Assembly (NCBI GenBank): GCA_965206145.1 | Contig: CBDBIK010000005.1 | Location: 310,001 to 374,000 of the forward strand | Source: CBDBIK01 sp965206145 | GTDB taxonomy: Bacteria > Pseudomonadota > Alphaproteobacteria > TMED109 | DNA length: 64,000 nucleotides | Direction: 5' to 3' | Shown: piece by piece, positions 45,666-55,509 of the stretch | Numbering within the stretch: the first letter of the stretch is position 1 | Layout: the number at the start of each line of letters is the position of its first letter | Made by a program: the position numbers and the translations under genes | The notes under the pieces: generated by a model | Told to the model about the DNA's origin: nothing | The model's database searches: none | The model's input: the letters and a program-made list of their open reading frames with translations, nothing else

Positions 45666-47210
45666 TCACTCCCACTCGATGGTTCCGGGCGGCTTGGACG
45701 TCACGTCGTAGAGCACGCGGTTGATCCCAGGCACCTCGTTGACGATGCGCGCACTGGTGCGTGCAAGGAAATCCTGCTCGAAAGGATAGACATCGGCCGT
45801 CATACCATCGACGGAAGTGACCGCCCTGAGGGCAACCGCGCTTTCGTAGGTACGGCTATCGCCCATGACGCCAACTGAGCGGACCGGCAGCAGAACGCAG
45901 AATGCCTGCCATATCTCGTCGTAAAGACCTGCGCCCCGTATCTCGTCGAGATAGATGGCATCAGCTGTACGCAGCGTCTCGATTCGCTCATGCGTCACCG
46001 CACCGGGGATGCGAATGGCAAGGCCCGGCCCCGGAAAGGGATGGCGGCTCACCATCGTCTCGGGCAGCCCGAGTTCCCGCCCGAGAGCCCGCACTTCGTC
46101 CTTGAATAATTCCCGTAGCGGCTCGACGAGCTTCATGCGCATTCTTTCCGGGAGACCACCCACATTGTGGTGAGACTTGATGGTCACACTCGGCCCACCC
46201 CGGGGTGAGACCGATTCGATTACGTCGGGATACAGGGTTCCCTGGGCCAGAAAATCAGCTCCAATTTCCCTTGCCGTCTCTTCGAAAACGTCAATGAAGG
46301 CCGCCCCGATCACCTTGCGCTTGGTCTCGGGATCTTCGACGCCGTCGAGGACCGCAAGAAAACGGTCCGCAGCATCAATACGCATCAGGTTGACGTTGAA
46401 GCGGTTGCGGAATGTCTCCTCCACCTCTTCGGCCTCGCCTACCCGGAGCAAACCGTGGTCAACGAAGATGCAGGTCAGCCTGTCCCCCACCGCCTCGTGC
46501 ACGAGTGCGGCAGTAACGGCACTGTCCACACCACCAGAGAGACCGCAGACGACGTGCCCCTTGCCGACCTGTTCGCGCACGGCGCGAATTCCCTCCTCGC
46601 GGATCTGTCCCACAGACCAGGCACCCGAAAGCCCGGACACCGAGCGTAAAAACGCTCCCAGGAGCTTCGCTCCGTCCGGGGTATGAACGACCTCGGGATG
46701 GAATTGGACTCCGTAGAGGCGTCGTTGGTCATCAGCGATGGCCGCAAACGGCGCAGACGGTGTGCGCGCGACCGACCGAAACCCCTCAGGAATTTCCTCG
46801 ATTCGGTCCCCATGGCTCATCCAGACCCGGCGCGTCTCGCCGGGTTCCCAGACTCCCTCGAAGAGACCGCATGACTCCATCACTTCGACATCGGCACGTC
46901 CGAACTCGCGGTTTCCCGAGGGTGCAACGCGCCCTCCCAGGGCAGCGCACAAGGCCTGCTGGCCGTAACAAATCCCCAGCACAGGCACCGCGGCCGTCAG
47001 GATCTCAGGCGGTATGGAAGGGGATTCGGTGGCGACGACCGAATCAGGGCCGCCCGAAAGGATCACAGCGGCGGGAGGGGCCTCCCTCATCCGCCTGGCA
47101 GCCTCGGTCCAGGGAGCAACCTCGCAAAAGACCTGGTGCTCTCGCACCCGGCGCGCGATGAGCTGGGTGACCTGGCTTCCGAAGTCGACGACGAGAACGC
47201 GTTCGTTCAA
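45666..47210 (-). CDS. guaA: GMP synthase (glutamine-hydrolysing)
   Basis: This cytosolic enzyme of 514 residues makes GMP from XMP. The amidotransferase domain has the catalytic cysteine in GICYGQQAL (about Cys80) and the histidine/glutamate pair in QFHPEV. The ATP-pyrophosphatase domain has CGLSGGVDS near residue 224. The C-terminal dimer domain ends in KPPGTIEWE. The best start is TTG 47210, preceded by GAGG and overlapping the stop of the TPR gene (TTGA); no ATG fits the family N-terminus NERVLVVDFGSQ. guaB lies one gene upstream. Confidence 0.95.
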   Translation of the reverse strand: MNERVLVVDFGSQVTQLIARRVREHQVFCEVAPWTEAARRMREAPPAAVILSGGPDSVVATESPSIPPEILTAAVPVLGICYGQQALCAALGGRVAPSGNREFGRADVEVMESCGLFEGVWEPGETRRVWMSHGDRIEEIPEGFRSVARTPSAPFAAIADDQRRLYGVQFHPEVVHTPDGAKLLGAFLRSVSGLSGAWSVGQIREEGIRAVREQVGKGHVVCGLSGGVDSAVTAALVHEAVGDRLTCIFVDHGLLRVGEAEEVEETFRNRFNVNLMRIDAADRFLAVLDGVEDPETKRKVIGAAFIDVFEETAREIGADFLAQGTLYPDVIESVSPRGGPSVTIKSHHNVGGLPERMRMKLVEPLRELFKDEVRALGRELGLPETMVSRHPFPGPGLAIRIPGAVTHERIETLRTADAIYLDEIRGAGLYDEIWQAFCVLLPVRSVGVMGDSRTYESAVALRAVTSVDGMTADVYPFEQDFLARTSARIVNEVPGINRVLYDVTSKPPGTIEWE

Positions 47211-47665
47211 ACGCCTCGGTTCTTTTTGTAGAGCGCGACAGCTTCCACAAGGTCGTTGTAATCGTCGCAGAGATAGGAACAAGCGGCCCCAAGTCGAGAA
47301 AGGTTTTTCTCTGCGTCTTCCAGCCGACCAAGCTCGAGGTAGGTCTCGGCTTGGTAATGGAGCGCACCGGTATGAGCATCGTCGAGAGAAAGCGCCTTTC
47401 CATAATTGTTGAGTGCCTGCTCGTAGTTCTGGAGCCTGCGTTCCAGGTAGCCGAGGAGGTTCCAGGCACCAGCACTTTCCGGATCCTCAGCGAGTAGCGT
47501 TCCAAGGGCGAGGCGCGCCTCCTCATAGCGGCCGTCGTCGATCAGGCCGGAGGCTTCCTTCATGGCCGGATTGGCCGCCATGGCATCAATGGGCTCATCA
47601 TTCGCAAGCGATGAAGCGGAAAACAACAGCACGAAGGCCGTGGCGAGAAAAAATCGAATCTTCAT
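47207..47665 (-). CDS. Exported TPR-repeat protein
   Basis: This small periplasmic protein of 152 residues has a signal peptide ending SLANDE and about two to three tetratricopeptide repeats (AGAWNLLGYLERRLQNYEQA, AHTGALHYQAETYLELGRLE). Such repeats mediate protein contacts. It lies between guaB and guaA, overlapping the guaA TTG. Its relation to guanine metabolism is probably only positional. ATG 47665 is chosen to give a proper signal peptide. Confidence 0.78.
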   Translation of the reverse strand: MKIRFFLATAFVLLFSASSLANDEPIDAMAANPAMKEASGLIDDGRYEEARLALGTLLAEDPESAGAWNLLGYLERRLQNYEQALNNYGKALSLDDAHTGALHYQAETYLELGRLEDAEKNLSRLGAACSYLCDDYNDLVEAVALYKKNRGV

Positions 47666-47733
47666 AGGAAACGAAGATAGAGCAATGACAGAGCCCTTTG
47701 TAGGGGACACGTGGCGAACCTGAAAGAACAGGT

Positions 47734-49188
47734 TCATGACTCGGTCCGATAATTGGGTGCTTCGCGCGTCACAGCGATGCCATGAATATGGCTTTCGCGG
47801 GTCCCGGCCGGTGATACCCGGATGAAAACGCAGTTCTCCTGCATTTCAGCGACGTTGCCGTTGCCCGTGTACCCCATGGCGGCACGCAGGCCGCCGACGA
47901 GTTGGTGGATCACCCCGAAAGCAGAACCCTTGTAAGGCACCCGGCCCTCGACCCCTTCGGGTACGTAACCCGCTGAGTCATCAAGCTGTTCCTGAAAATA
48001 GCGGTCGGCAGATCCGCGTGCGAGCGCGCCGACCGATCCCATTCCCCGGTACTCCTTGTAGGAGCGACCCCCGTAGAGGATCACCTCACCCGGAGCTTCC
48101 TTGGTGCCGGCCAGAAGGCCACCCACCATGACGCAGTCAGCTCCGGCACCGATGGCCTTAGCGAGGTCACCAGAATAGCGGACACCGCCATCGGCGATGC
48201 AAGGAATACCCGCTTTGCGGCAAGCTTCGGCCGCCTCGAGGACTGCACTAAACTGGGGAACGCCGATCCCGGCGACGATCCGAGTCGTGCAGATCGAACC
48301 CGGCCCGATCCCGACCTTGACCGCGTCAACTCCCGCCTGGGCGAGGGCTTCAGCACCCTCGCGAGTGGCGACGTTGCCCCCGACGATGCGAGCTTCGTTG
48401 GAAAGTGCCCGGATATTGCGGACGGCCTCAAGAACACCGGCGGAATGGCCATGAGCGGTGTCGACGACGATCGCATCGACGCCGGCATCCAGCAGTGCTT
48501 CCGCACGCTTGATCCCATCCTTGCCGACGCCGACAGCAGCAGCAACCCGGAGCCGACCTTGTGAATCCTTACTCGCGTCAGGATGGCGTTTGGACTTTTC
48601 GATGTCAGTGACGGTAACAAGCCCCACACAACGCCTGTTCTCATCTACGACAAGCAGTTTTTCGATGCGGCGTTCGCGGAGGATGGCCAGTGCCTCTTCA
48701 CGTCCGACGGATTCGGACACGGTGACGAGCCCCTCCTCCGTCATCAGTTCCGAAACCTTCTGGGAATTATCCTCAGCGAAGCGGGTGTCCCGATTGGTGA
48801 TAATTCCAAGCACCACACCTTCCCCGTCCACGACGGGAAAGCCCGAGATACTATGAAGTTTCCTGAGATCAGAGACATCTTTGAGCGTGTCGTCAGGCCG
48901 CACGGTCACGGGATTGATCACCATCCCGGATTCGAATTTCTTGACTCGCCTTACTTCGTCGGCCTGCTCGTCAATTTCGAGATTTTTGTGAACCACTCCG
49001 ATACCACCCGCCTGAGCCATGGCGATGGCGAGTTTGGACTCGGTGACGGTGTCCATGGCGGAAGAAACAAGCGGGATGGCGAGATTAATGTCGCGCGCGA
49101 ACCGAGTGGAGGTGTCCGCATCAGCCGGCAACACCTTCGAGGCACCAGGCCGAATCAGCACGTCGTCGAAGGCAAAGGCCTCTTCCAT
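47734..49188 (-). CDS. guaB: Inosine-5'-monophosphate dehydrogenase
   Basis: This cytosolic enzyme of 484 residues oxidises IMP to XMP, the step before GuaA. It has the barrel start FDDVLIRPGAS, two CBS domains (for example VVDGEGVVLGIITNRD), the catalytic cysteine loop GPGSICTTRI near residue 298, and a mobile flap region MGSVGALARGSADRYFQ. ATG 49188 gives the family N-terminus; the longer frame is unlikely. Confidence 0.95.
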   Translation of the reverse strand: MEEAFAFDDVLIRPGASKVLPADADTSTRFARDINLAIPLVSSAMDTVTESKLAIAMAQAGGIGVVHKNLEIDEQADEVRRVKKFESGMVINPVTVRPDDTLKDVSDLRKLHSISGFPVVDGEGVVLGIITNRDTRFAEDNSQKVSELMTEEGLVTVSESVGREEALAILRERRIEKLLVVDENRRCVGLVTVTDIEKSKRHPDASKDSQGRLRVAAAVGVGKDGIKRAEALLDAGVDAIVVDTAHGHSAGVLEAVRNIRALSNEARIVGGNVATREGAEALAQAGVDAVKVGIGPGSICTTRIVAGIGVPQFSAVLEAAEACRKAGIPCIADGGVRYSGDLAKAIGAGADCVMVGGLLAGTKEAPGEVILYGGRSYKEYRGMGSVGALARGSADRYFQEQLDDSAGYVPEGVEGRVPYKGSAFGVIHQLVGGLRAAMGYTGNGNVAEMQENCVFIRVSPAGTRESHIHGIAVTREAPNYRTES

Positions 49189-49244
49189 AGAAAAGAGATA
49201 TAGAAGAGGTTGCCGCAACGCAAACGCAACCCTTCAGTGATGTA

Positions 49245-49937
49245 TTAGTTGTCCTTTCTCACGCTCTGAAAGGCCCGAGCCAGCAGGAATATCTCCCGTG
49301 ATTCCTTCCGGCTTGCGGGAGGTTTCTCCCGTCGGACATCACCGAATGAGCTTCGCAAGTCGCGGACAAAATCTTCCTCGCCAGCGCCACGGATTAGCTT
49401 GACTAGGAAAGTCCCCCCCGGACGAAGCAGGCCGTGCGCGAGTTCAAGTGCCGTCTCGGCAAGTGTCAGCGAGCGGATCTGGTCGGTTAAACGGTGTCCT
49501 GTCGCATCAGGAGCCATGTCAGACAGCACCACATCCGCAGGGCTTCCGAGTGCCTTGCGGACAAGGTCGAGCGTCGTCTCGACAAAAACGTCTGCTTCCA
49601 AATTGACCGCCCCTGCAATGAATTCCATCGGGTTGCGGTCAAGAGCCACCGTGCATCCCGCGCCGACGCGCTGCACAACGATCTGTGTCCAACTTCCCGG
49701 GGCGGCACCGAGATCGACGACACGCATGCCCGGTTTCAGCAGTCCGCGTTTCTCATCGATGGCGATGAGCTTGTAGGCCGAGCGTGAGCGGTATCCCTCC
49801 TGTACAGCGGCAGCAACGAAGGGATCACTTTGCTGGCGACGGAGCCAACGCTGCTCCGAGGGAGTGCGTGCGCGCATGCGCGCACCCGCCTTGCCTGGTG
49901 TTCTTTTTCCGCTTCTTTCTAGCCGGCGCTTGGGCAT
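49245..49937 (-). CDS. rlmE: 23S rRNA 2'-O-ribose U2552 methyltransferase
   Basis: This FtsJ/RrmJ-family enzyme of 230 residues methylates the A-loop of 23S rRNA late in 50S assembly. After a basic N-terminus it shows SRSAYKLIAIDEK (catalytic lysine), VVDLGAAPGSWTQ (SAM site), VVLSDMAPDATGH (catalytic aspartate), FLVKLIRG and SREIFLLA (lysine and glutamate of the tetrad). ATG 49937 removes an unlike upstream extension. It is the last clear core gene before the island. Confidence 0.92.
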   Translation of the reverse strand: MPKRRLERSGKRTPGKAGARMRARTPSEQRWLRRQQSDPFVAAAVQEGYRSRSAYKLIAIDEKRGLLKPGMRVVDLGAAPGSWTQIVVQRVGAGCTVALDRNPMEFIAGAVNLEADVFVETTLDLVRKALGSPADVVLSDMAPDATGHRLTDQIRSLTLAETALELAHGLLRPGGTFLVKLIRGAGEEDFVRDLRSSFGDVRREKPPASRKESREIFLLARAFQSVRKDN

Positions 49938-50154
49938 GTTTGGTTCCACAATTTGCTCATGACCCCGAGGGTAGCCTCCCTGACCGCCGCCTAATGAGGG
50001 TTTTGTGGGGTTTCGGTCATTTTTTGATGCAGGCCTTCGATCCCATATAAAAAATCTCGAAGGTTTCTTCACAGAGGACTGCCGATCGTCTTTAGGTCGT
50101 CAGGGTTAAGAAACAAATTTTCGGGGCCTTATCGCCCTGGCCACGCTCAGGGCG

Positions 50155-50246
50155 AAGATTCACCCTCGCGTGTGCGGGAACAGTAAATCACGTCCAGGAC
50201 CCGCTTGTTTCCGGTTCAAATTCATCCCCTCACACGCGGGGAACAC
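50155..50246 (-). CRISPR. Vestigial type I-E-like CRISPR: two degenerate repeats, one spacer
   Basis: Read on the minus strand, two 29-nt units (50218-50246 and 50155-50183) resemble type I-E repeats: GTGTTCCCCGCGTGTGAGG with GGATGAA, and CTGTTCCCGCACACGCGAGG with GTGAATC. They are separated by 34 nt, close to the 32-33 nt spacers of I-E arrays. No third repeat and no cas3/cascade genes are present. It looks like the remains of an older CRISPR locus. Confidence 0.5.
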
Positions 50247-50283
50247 GGTGTCACCATTTTTACGGTTGTTCATACGGATCGAC

Positions 50284-50519
50284 ATGGCAAGTACCATTGA
50301 CATCAACCCGATTAAGCCAACCGGAAGGAAAAAACATCATAAAAAAGTACAAAAGTTTGGGTGTTTGAAGAATTGTCAGCTCAGCCAGATTCGAAAATTG
50401 ACTATAGCCACGTCCCGGAACTGGATGAGAGCTTTTGGAAAAATGCAAAGGTCACACCGTCCCGAACCAAGCCGAATGTCAACTTGCGCACCCCCGAGGA
50501 TGTTGTTGAATGTTTCTAA
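50284..50519 (+). pseudogene. BrnA-like antitoxin remnant
   Basis: One frame from about 50358 reads VWVFEELSAQ then DYSHVPELDESFWKNAKV and ends TPEDVVECF at a stop at 50517-50519. The DYSHVPELDESFWKNAKV block resembles the C-terminal half of BrnA-type antitoxins. The upstream ATG at 50284 is in a different frame and its frame has no such match. No BrnT toxin is visible. I regard it as a decayed toxin-antitoxin relic. Confidence 0.4.
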
Positions 50520-50886
50520 GCTGAGAACCAAAAGGATTCACCGTAAGGATGGCCGCAGTTTTAATTGCCTATGTGCAAGCCCACCAATCCAGATAACCGC
50601 TGTGATTATGGTGATAGCCAGTCGATAATCGTAGGTCATATATCGGTTATTTAAGGGAATTATATGATTGTTTAACCATTTCGTTGGGCCGGGATTTCTC
50701 AAACGTGAACCAAGCAAGGAAAATTTCTGTGTTGGGAAATAGTGCGCCTCTCTTCCAGGAAGGGAGAGTTTAATTCCAGCCTTGCAAATTGCATTTGATC
50801 CCCAATCCTCTAGTTTCGGTAGAAGGGGGAAGGTATTCTTCCCCTCCGGGCGAAAAGCGCGCACCCTCAAGGGCGCGAGAATTCGC
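50520..50886. other. Intergenic region before tRNA-Gln
   Basis: Low-GC sequence with no convincing gene, repeat or hairpin. Short open frames on the minus strand run into the tRNA and look spurious. Confidence 0.4.
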
Positions 50887-50960
50887 TGGGGGATAGTTTA
50901 ACGGTAGAACTCTCGGCTCTGAACCGAGCAATCCTGGTTCGAATCCAGGTCCCCCAGCCA
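50887..50960 (+). tRNA. tRNA-Gln(CTG)
   Basis: A 74-nt tRNA with the glutamine-type end TGGGGGA/TCCCCCA, anticodon stem CTCGG/CCGAG with loop CTCTGAA (anticodon CTG), T-stem CCTGG/CCAGG and encoded GCCA. The CRISPR island begins just beyond it, so it may mark an integration site. Confidence 0.94.
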
Positions 50961-51195
50961 AATCTCATTTTTTGTCGAATTTTTTCCACCATCGCTTCCC
51001 AAAATAGTCGCTACGATGATAGGTTCTAAAATAAATCAAAAGGTTGCTTGAATATCACAATTACCTCGCCATTCTCTAAAATCCAGTTTGATAGTACGAA
51101 ATTGAGAGGGCGGTGTTTTCCCAAGTATCCTAGCATTCGAACATGGACTGAGCGTTCCGGGTGAGTTCAGAAAATTGAATTCCTTCTTTCATTTA
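50961..51195. other. AT-rich region between tRNA-Gln and the CRISPR array
   Basis: About 235 bases of low-GC sequence with T-runs right after the tRNA, which may end its transcript. No gene is seen. It flanks the degenerate end of the array. Confidence 0.4.
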
Positions 51196-54100
51196 GTTGC
51201 GGATGAATTCATATTTTTGAGTAGTTACACTTTCAAGATCAATCTGACGGGCAAACTTGTCGTTGCGAATTGACCCAGATTTTTGAGTAGCTAAACTTCA
51301 CGCGTACGATATCCTCATCACTCATCTGTTGCGAATCCTCATCACTCATCTGTTGCGAATTGACCCAGATTTTTGAGTAGCTACACTCACTGCCCGTCAG
51401 GGTTTGCAGGCTATCCCGTTGCGAATTGACCCAGATTTTTGAGTAGCTACACTTGGAATTTCGTTCGGCATTCTTCTGCCTCCGTTGCGAATTGACCCAG
51501 ATTTTTGAGTAGCTACACTCATCACGCACTTTTTTAAGTCGGGCGATGTGTTGCGAATTGACCCAGATTTTTGAGTAGCTACACTATAACACGCCAGAAC
51601 TCCGCAATGCCACCGTTGCGAATTGACCCAGATTTTTGAGTAGCTACACTCGATCCCGGCGACGGTCGCGAACACGACGGGTTGCGAATTGACCCAGATT
51701 TTTGAGTAGCTACACTGGGAAAGCGGACATGAGACACGCTGAGCGAGTTGCGAATTGACCCAGATTTTTGAGTAGCTACACTTTTTATGTGCACCCCATC
51801 ATATGATGCAGAGTTGCGAATTGACCCAGATTTTTGAGTAGCTACACTGATCGTATGATTTCCATTTCGTTGGGCTTGTTGCGAATTGACCCAGATTTTT
51901 GAGTAGCTACACTAGAAAATTATCCAAATCCCGATCACGTAAGGTTGCGAATTGACCCAGATTTTTGAGTAGCTACACTTGTCGCGTAACTTTTTAAGAT
52001 TCTCGATGTGTTGCGAATTGACCCAGATTTTTGAGTAGCTACACTCACCGCGTGACGTGGTGCTCGATGCGATTGGTTGCGAATTGACCCAGATTTTTGA
52101 GTAGCTACACTCGTGAGACATGCAATCCGGAATGGAATTATGTTGCGAATTGACCCAGATTTTTGAGTAGCTACACTTCTATCCAAACGGACCCGACCGC
52201 CCCGGCAGTTGCGAATTGACCCAGATTTTTGAGTAGCTACACTCCCTTGTCAGTCAATTCGCGAGGCCGTTACGTTGCGAATTGACCCAGATTTTTGAGT
52301 AGCTACACTCCATTCCATCGCTTCGGTCCGCGCGTCGTCGTTGCGAATTGACCCAGATTTTTGAGTAGCTACACTGATTAAAGATGTGAGGCTATTAGCC
52401 ATGATGTTGCGAATTGACCCAGATTTTTGAGTAGCTACACTAATGCGCCTCCTGAAGCACACGTAATTCGCGTTGCGAATTGACCCAGATTTTTGAGTAG
52501 CTACACTCAATGTCCCTAACGATCGACTCGCGGTCTAGTTGCGAATTGACCCAGATTTTTGAGTAGCTACACTATGTTGACGTCAAGACCGGCGACCTGA
52601 TTGGTTGCGAATTGACCCAGATTTTTGAGTAGCTACACTGCAAAGCAAGGAAATGCGAGAAGAACTTGAGTTGCGAATTGACCCAGATTTTTGAGTAGCT
52701 ACACTAGTGCGTGATGCAATCGCTGATAAGGGAAAGTTGCGAATTGACCCAGATTTTTGAGTAGCTACACTACCGCCACGCTGATCGTGCTCTCGATCAG
52801 GGTTGCGAATTGACCCAGATTTTTGAGTAGCTACACTCATTGACAGCTGTTGCTCTATTATCTATGCGTTGAGAATTGACCCAGATTTTTGAGTAGCTAC
52901 ACTACGCGCGAGATCGCGACGCTTCGCGGTGCGGTTGCGAATTGACCCAGATTTTTGAGTAGCTACACTCTTGATGATGCGCATTCTTCTCTAGGATAAG
53001 TTGCGAATTGACCCAGATTTTTGAGTAGCTACACTCGGCCCCTCTCCTGAGTTACGCGCGGGTGCGTTGCGAATTGACCCAGATTTTTGAGTAGCTACAC
53101 TTAAATTCGCGCACGCACGCGCACGCGTAGCGTTGCGAATTGACCCAGATTTTTGAGTAGCTACACTCTACACCGTTTCGGGGGGGAGTAAGAACGAGTT
53201 GCGAATTGACCCAGATTTTTGAGTAGCTACACTTCCCGCGGCACGCAATCACCCGCGCGGAAAGTTGCGAATTGACCCAGATTTTTGAGTAGCTACACTT
53301 TTTATGTGCACCCCATCATATGATGCGGAGTTGCGAATTGACCCAGATTTTTGAGTAGCTACACTAATGACGGGTCTGATAGCTGAGTGTTGTTGTTGCG
53401 AATTGACCCAGATTTTTGAGTAGCTACACTAATGACGGGTCTGATAGCTGAGTGTTGTTGTTGCGAATTGACCCAGATTTTTGAGTAGCTACACTTGATC
53501 ATTTTTATATGGTGGTAAAGATCCAGTTGCGAATTGACCCAGATTTTTGAGTAGCTACACTAGAGCTTGCAGAGGCGAACACCTTCATCAAGTTGCGAAT
53601 TGACCCAGATTTTTGAGTAGCTACACTTACAATGTGCCCATCAAGCAAGACCGCTTGGTTGCGAATTGACCCAGATTTTTGAGTAGCTACACTACCTCCA
53701 TCATAAATTCAAGATGCTTCAGAGTTGCGAATTGACCCAGATTTTTGAGTAGCTACACTTTAATGGATGGCGGCTGGTCAAAGGACAGAGTTGCGAATTG
53801 ACCCAGATTTTTGAGTAGCTACACTCGTCCAGTGTCTTTCCCGATCGTTCGGTAAGTTGCGAATTGACCCAGATTTTTGAGTAGCTACACTTCAGACAAA
53901 TTGATCCAGCGGTAGAGGCCGTTGCGAATTGACCCAGATTTTTGAGTAGCTACACTCAAGAGCCGCTGCCCACGCCGATGATCGGAGTTGCGAATTGACC
54001 CAGATTTTTGAGTAGCTACACTCAGATGCGGTACCAGATACGCCCGATGAACGTTGCGAATTGACCCAGATTTTTGAGTAGCTACACTTAAATTGATAAA

Positions 54101-55142
54101 TCCCTTTGCCCTTCCATGGTTGCGAATTGACCCAGATTTTTGAGTAGCTACACTAGAGACGAGCAACACGGATATTACAAGCAGTTGCGAATTGACCCAG
54201 ATTTTTGAGTAGCTACACTTCGAAACCAGCAATACGGATATTACGAGCAGTTGCGAATTGACCCAGATTTTTGAGTAGCTACACTTTCTCCGACGTAACC
54301 GAATTCCGCCGCCCGGTTGCGAATTGACCCAGATTTTTGAGTAGCTACACTCGACGATCTGCAGGGCTTGTGGGATGGGCAGTTGCGAATTGACCCAGAT
54401 TTTTGAGTAGCTACACTGCAGGCGATAATGCTGTCAAATGCGGTATTGTTGCGAATTGACCCAGATTTTTGAGTAGCTACACTTCGTCGAGATTTCTGCC
54501 AAGTGCATCAAGGGTTGCGAATTGACCCAGATTTTTGAGTAGCTACACTTCGAAACAAGCAATACGGATATTTCCAGCAGTTGCGAATTGACCCAGATTT
54601 TTGAGTAGCTACACTAAACGTGTGAGAGCCTGTAATTTCGCCATAGTTGCGAATTGACCCAGATTTTTGAGTAGCTACACTAGAGGGGGCCGGCTCTCAC
54701 CGGCCCCCTTGGTTGCGAATTGACCCAGATTTTTGAGTAGCTACACTGTCGCGCGCGTGCTCAAGGAATCCTATGGCGTTGCGAATTGACCCAGATTTTT
54801 GAGTAGCTACACTCAATACCTTTTACATGGGCAGTGGTCAGGTGTTGCGAATTGACCCAGATTTTTGAGTAGCTACACTTCACCACAACCCCGCATGCTA
54901 CCCGTGCGCGTTGCGAATTGACCCAGATTTTTGAGTAGCTACACTGTCAGATCCGCAATTGCGGACGAAGGAAATGTTGCGAATTGACCCAGATTTTTGA
55001 GTAGCTACACTGTCGCGCGCGTGCTCAAGGAGTCCTATGGCGTTGCGAATTGACTCAGATTTTTGAGTAGCTACACTAGGATCCCCCCCCCCCGTCACCG
55101 GTCGAAGTTGCGAATTGACCCAGATTTTTGAGTAGCTACACT
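51196..55142 (+). CRISPR. Type II-C CRISPR array, 60 repeats of 36 bp, spacers 29-30 nt
   Basis: The repeat starts GTTGCGAATTGACCC and ends GAGTAGCTACACT, at 65-66 base intervals. The first repeat (51196-51231) is degenerate. The second (51262) has CTAAACT at its end. A 24-bp tandem duplication at 51311-51358 leaves a truncated repeat before the third (51352). Repeats at 52868 and 55042 carry single changes. The plus strand is the crRNA sense, because the tracrRNA anti-repeat at 63702 is its complement. Within each repeat TTGACC and TACACT are 16 bases apart, like -35 and -10 boxes, so each unit can drive its own crRNA from about seven bases into the spacer. Several spacers are near-duplicates. 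Confidence 0.98.
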
Positions 55143-55147
55143 TGATG

Positions 55148-55196
55148 GGCGCTAACAGATTGAAATTACTGATCTGTTAGCGCCTATTTGGTTTTT
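55148..55196 (+). terminator. Hairpin with T-run just after the last repeat
   Basis: GGCGCTAACAGAT (55148-55160) pairs with ATCTGTTAGCGCC (55172-55184), followed by TATTTGGTTTTT. It is well placed to stop plus-strand transcription leaving the array. It could instead be part of the leader at the acquisition end. Confidence 0.55.
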
Positions 55197-55509
55197 AAAA
55201 CAGGCTGGAGAAGCTTACAAATAGGAGGTGGTGGTGCTATTTTTCATGGGATCACACGGTCACCTACGACGGCTCCGACGAAGCCGACGGTAACGCCGTT
55301 GCCGCGCGACAAACAAGGTGAAAAGCCAGCGTCAATCAAGATGAGAACGCGTGGGGGGGGCTCGCAGGGAGGGCGTAGCCCGACTGGAAAGGCCCCCACA
55401 CGCGTTTCGCCCTGTTGGGCGGGTCTGACGGTCGTGGCCGGCTCGGATATGGATTGATTTTCTGCGAAGGGGATCGTTCATACCGGTCCGTCATGCCACT
55501 GACCAACAA

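Noticed and set aside
51239..54232. Minus-strand open frames with repeated CSYSKIWVNSQ or SVATQKSGSIRN peptides
   Set aside because: They are translations of the CRISPR repeat, not proteins.
55188..55457. 89-codon plus-strand frame after the array
   Set aside because: It crosses the IS21 left end and target duplication and has no family pattern.
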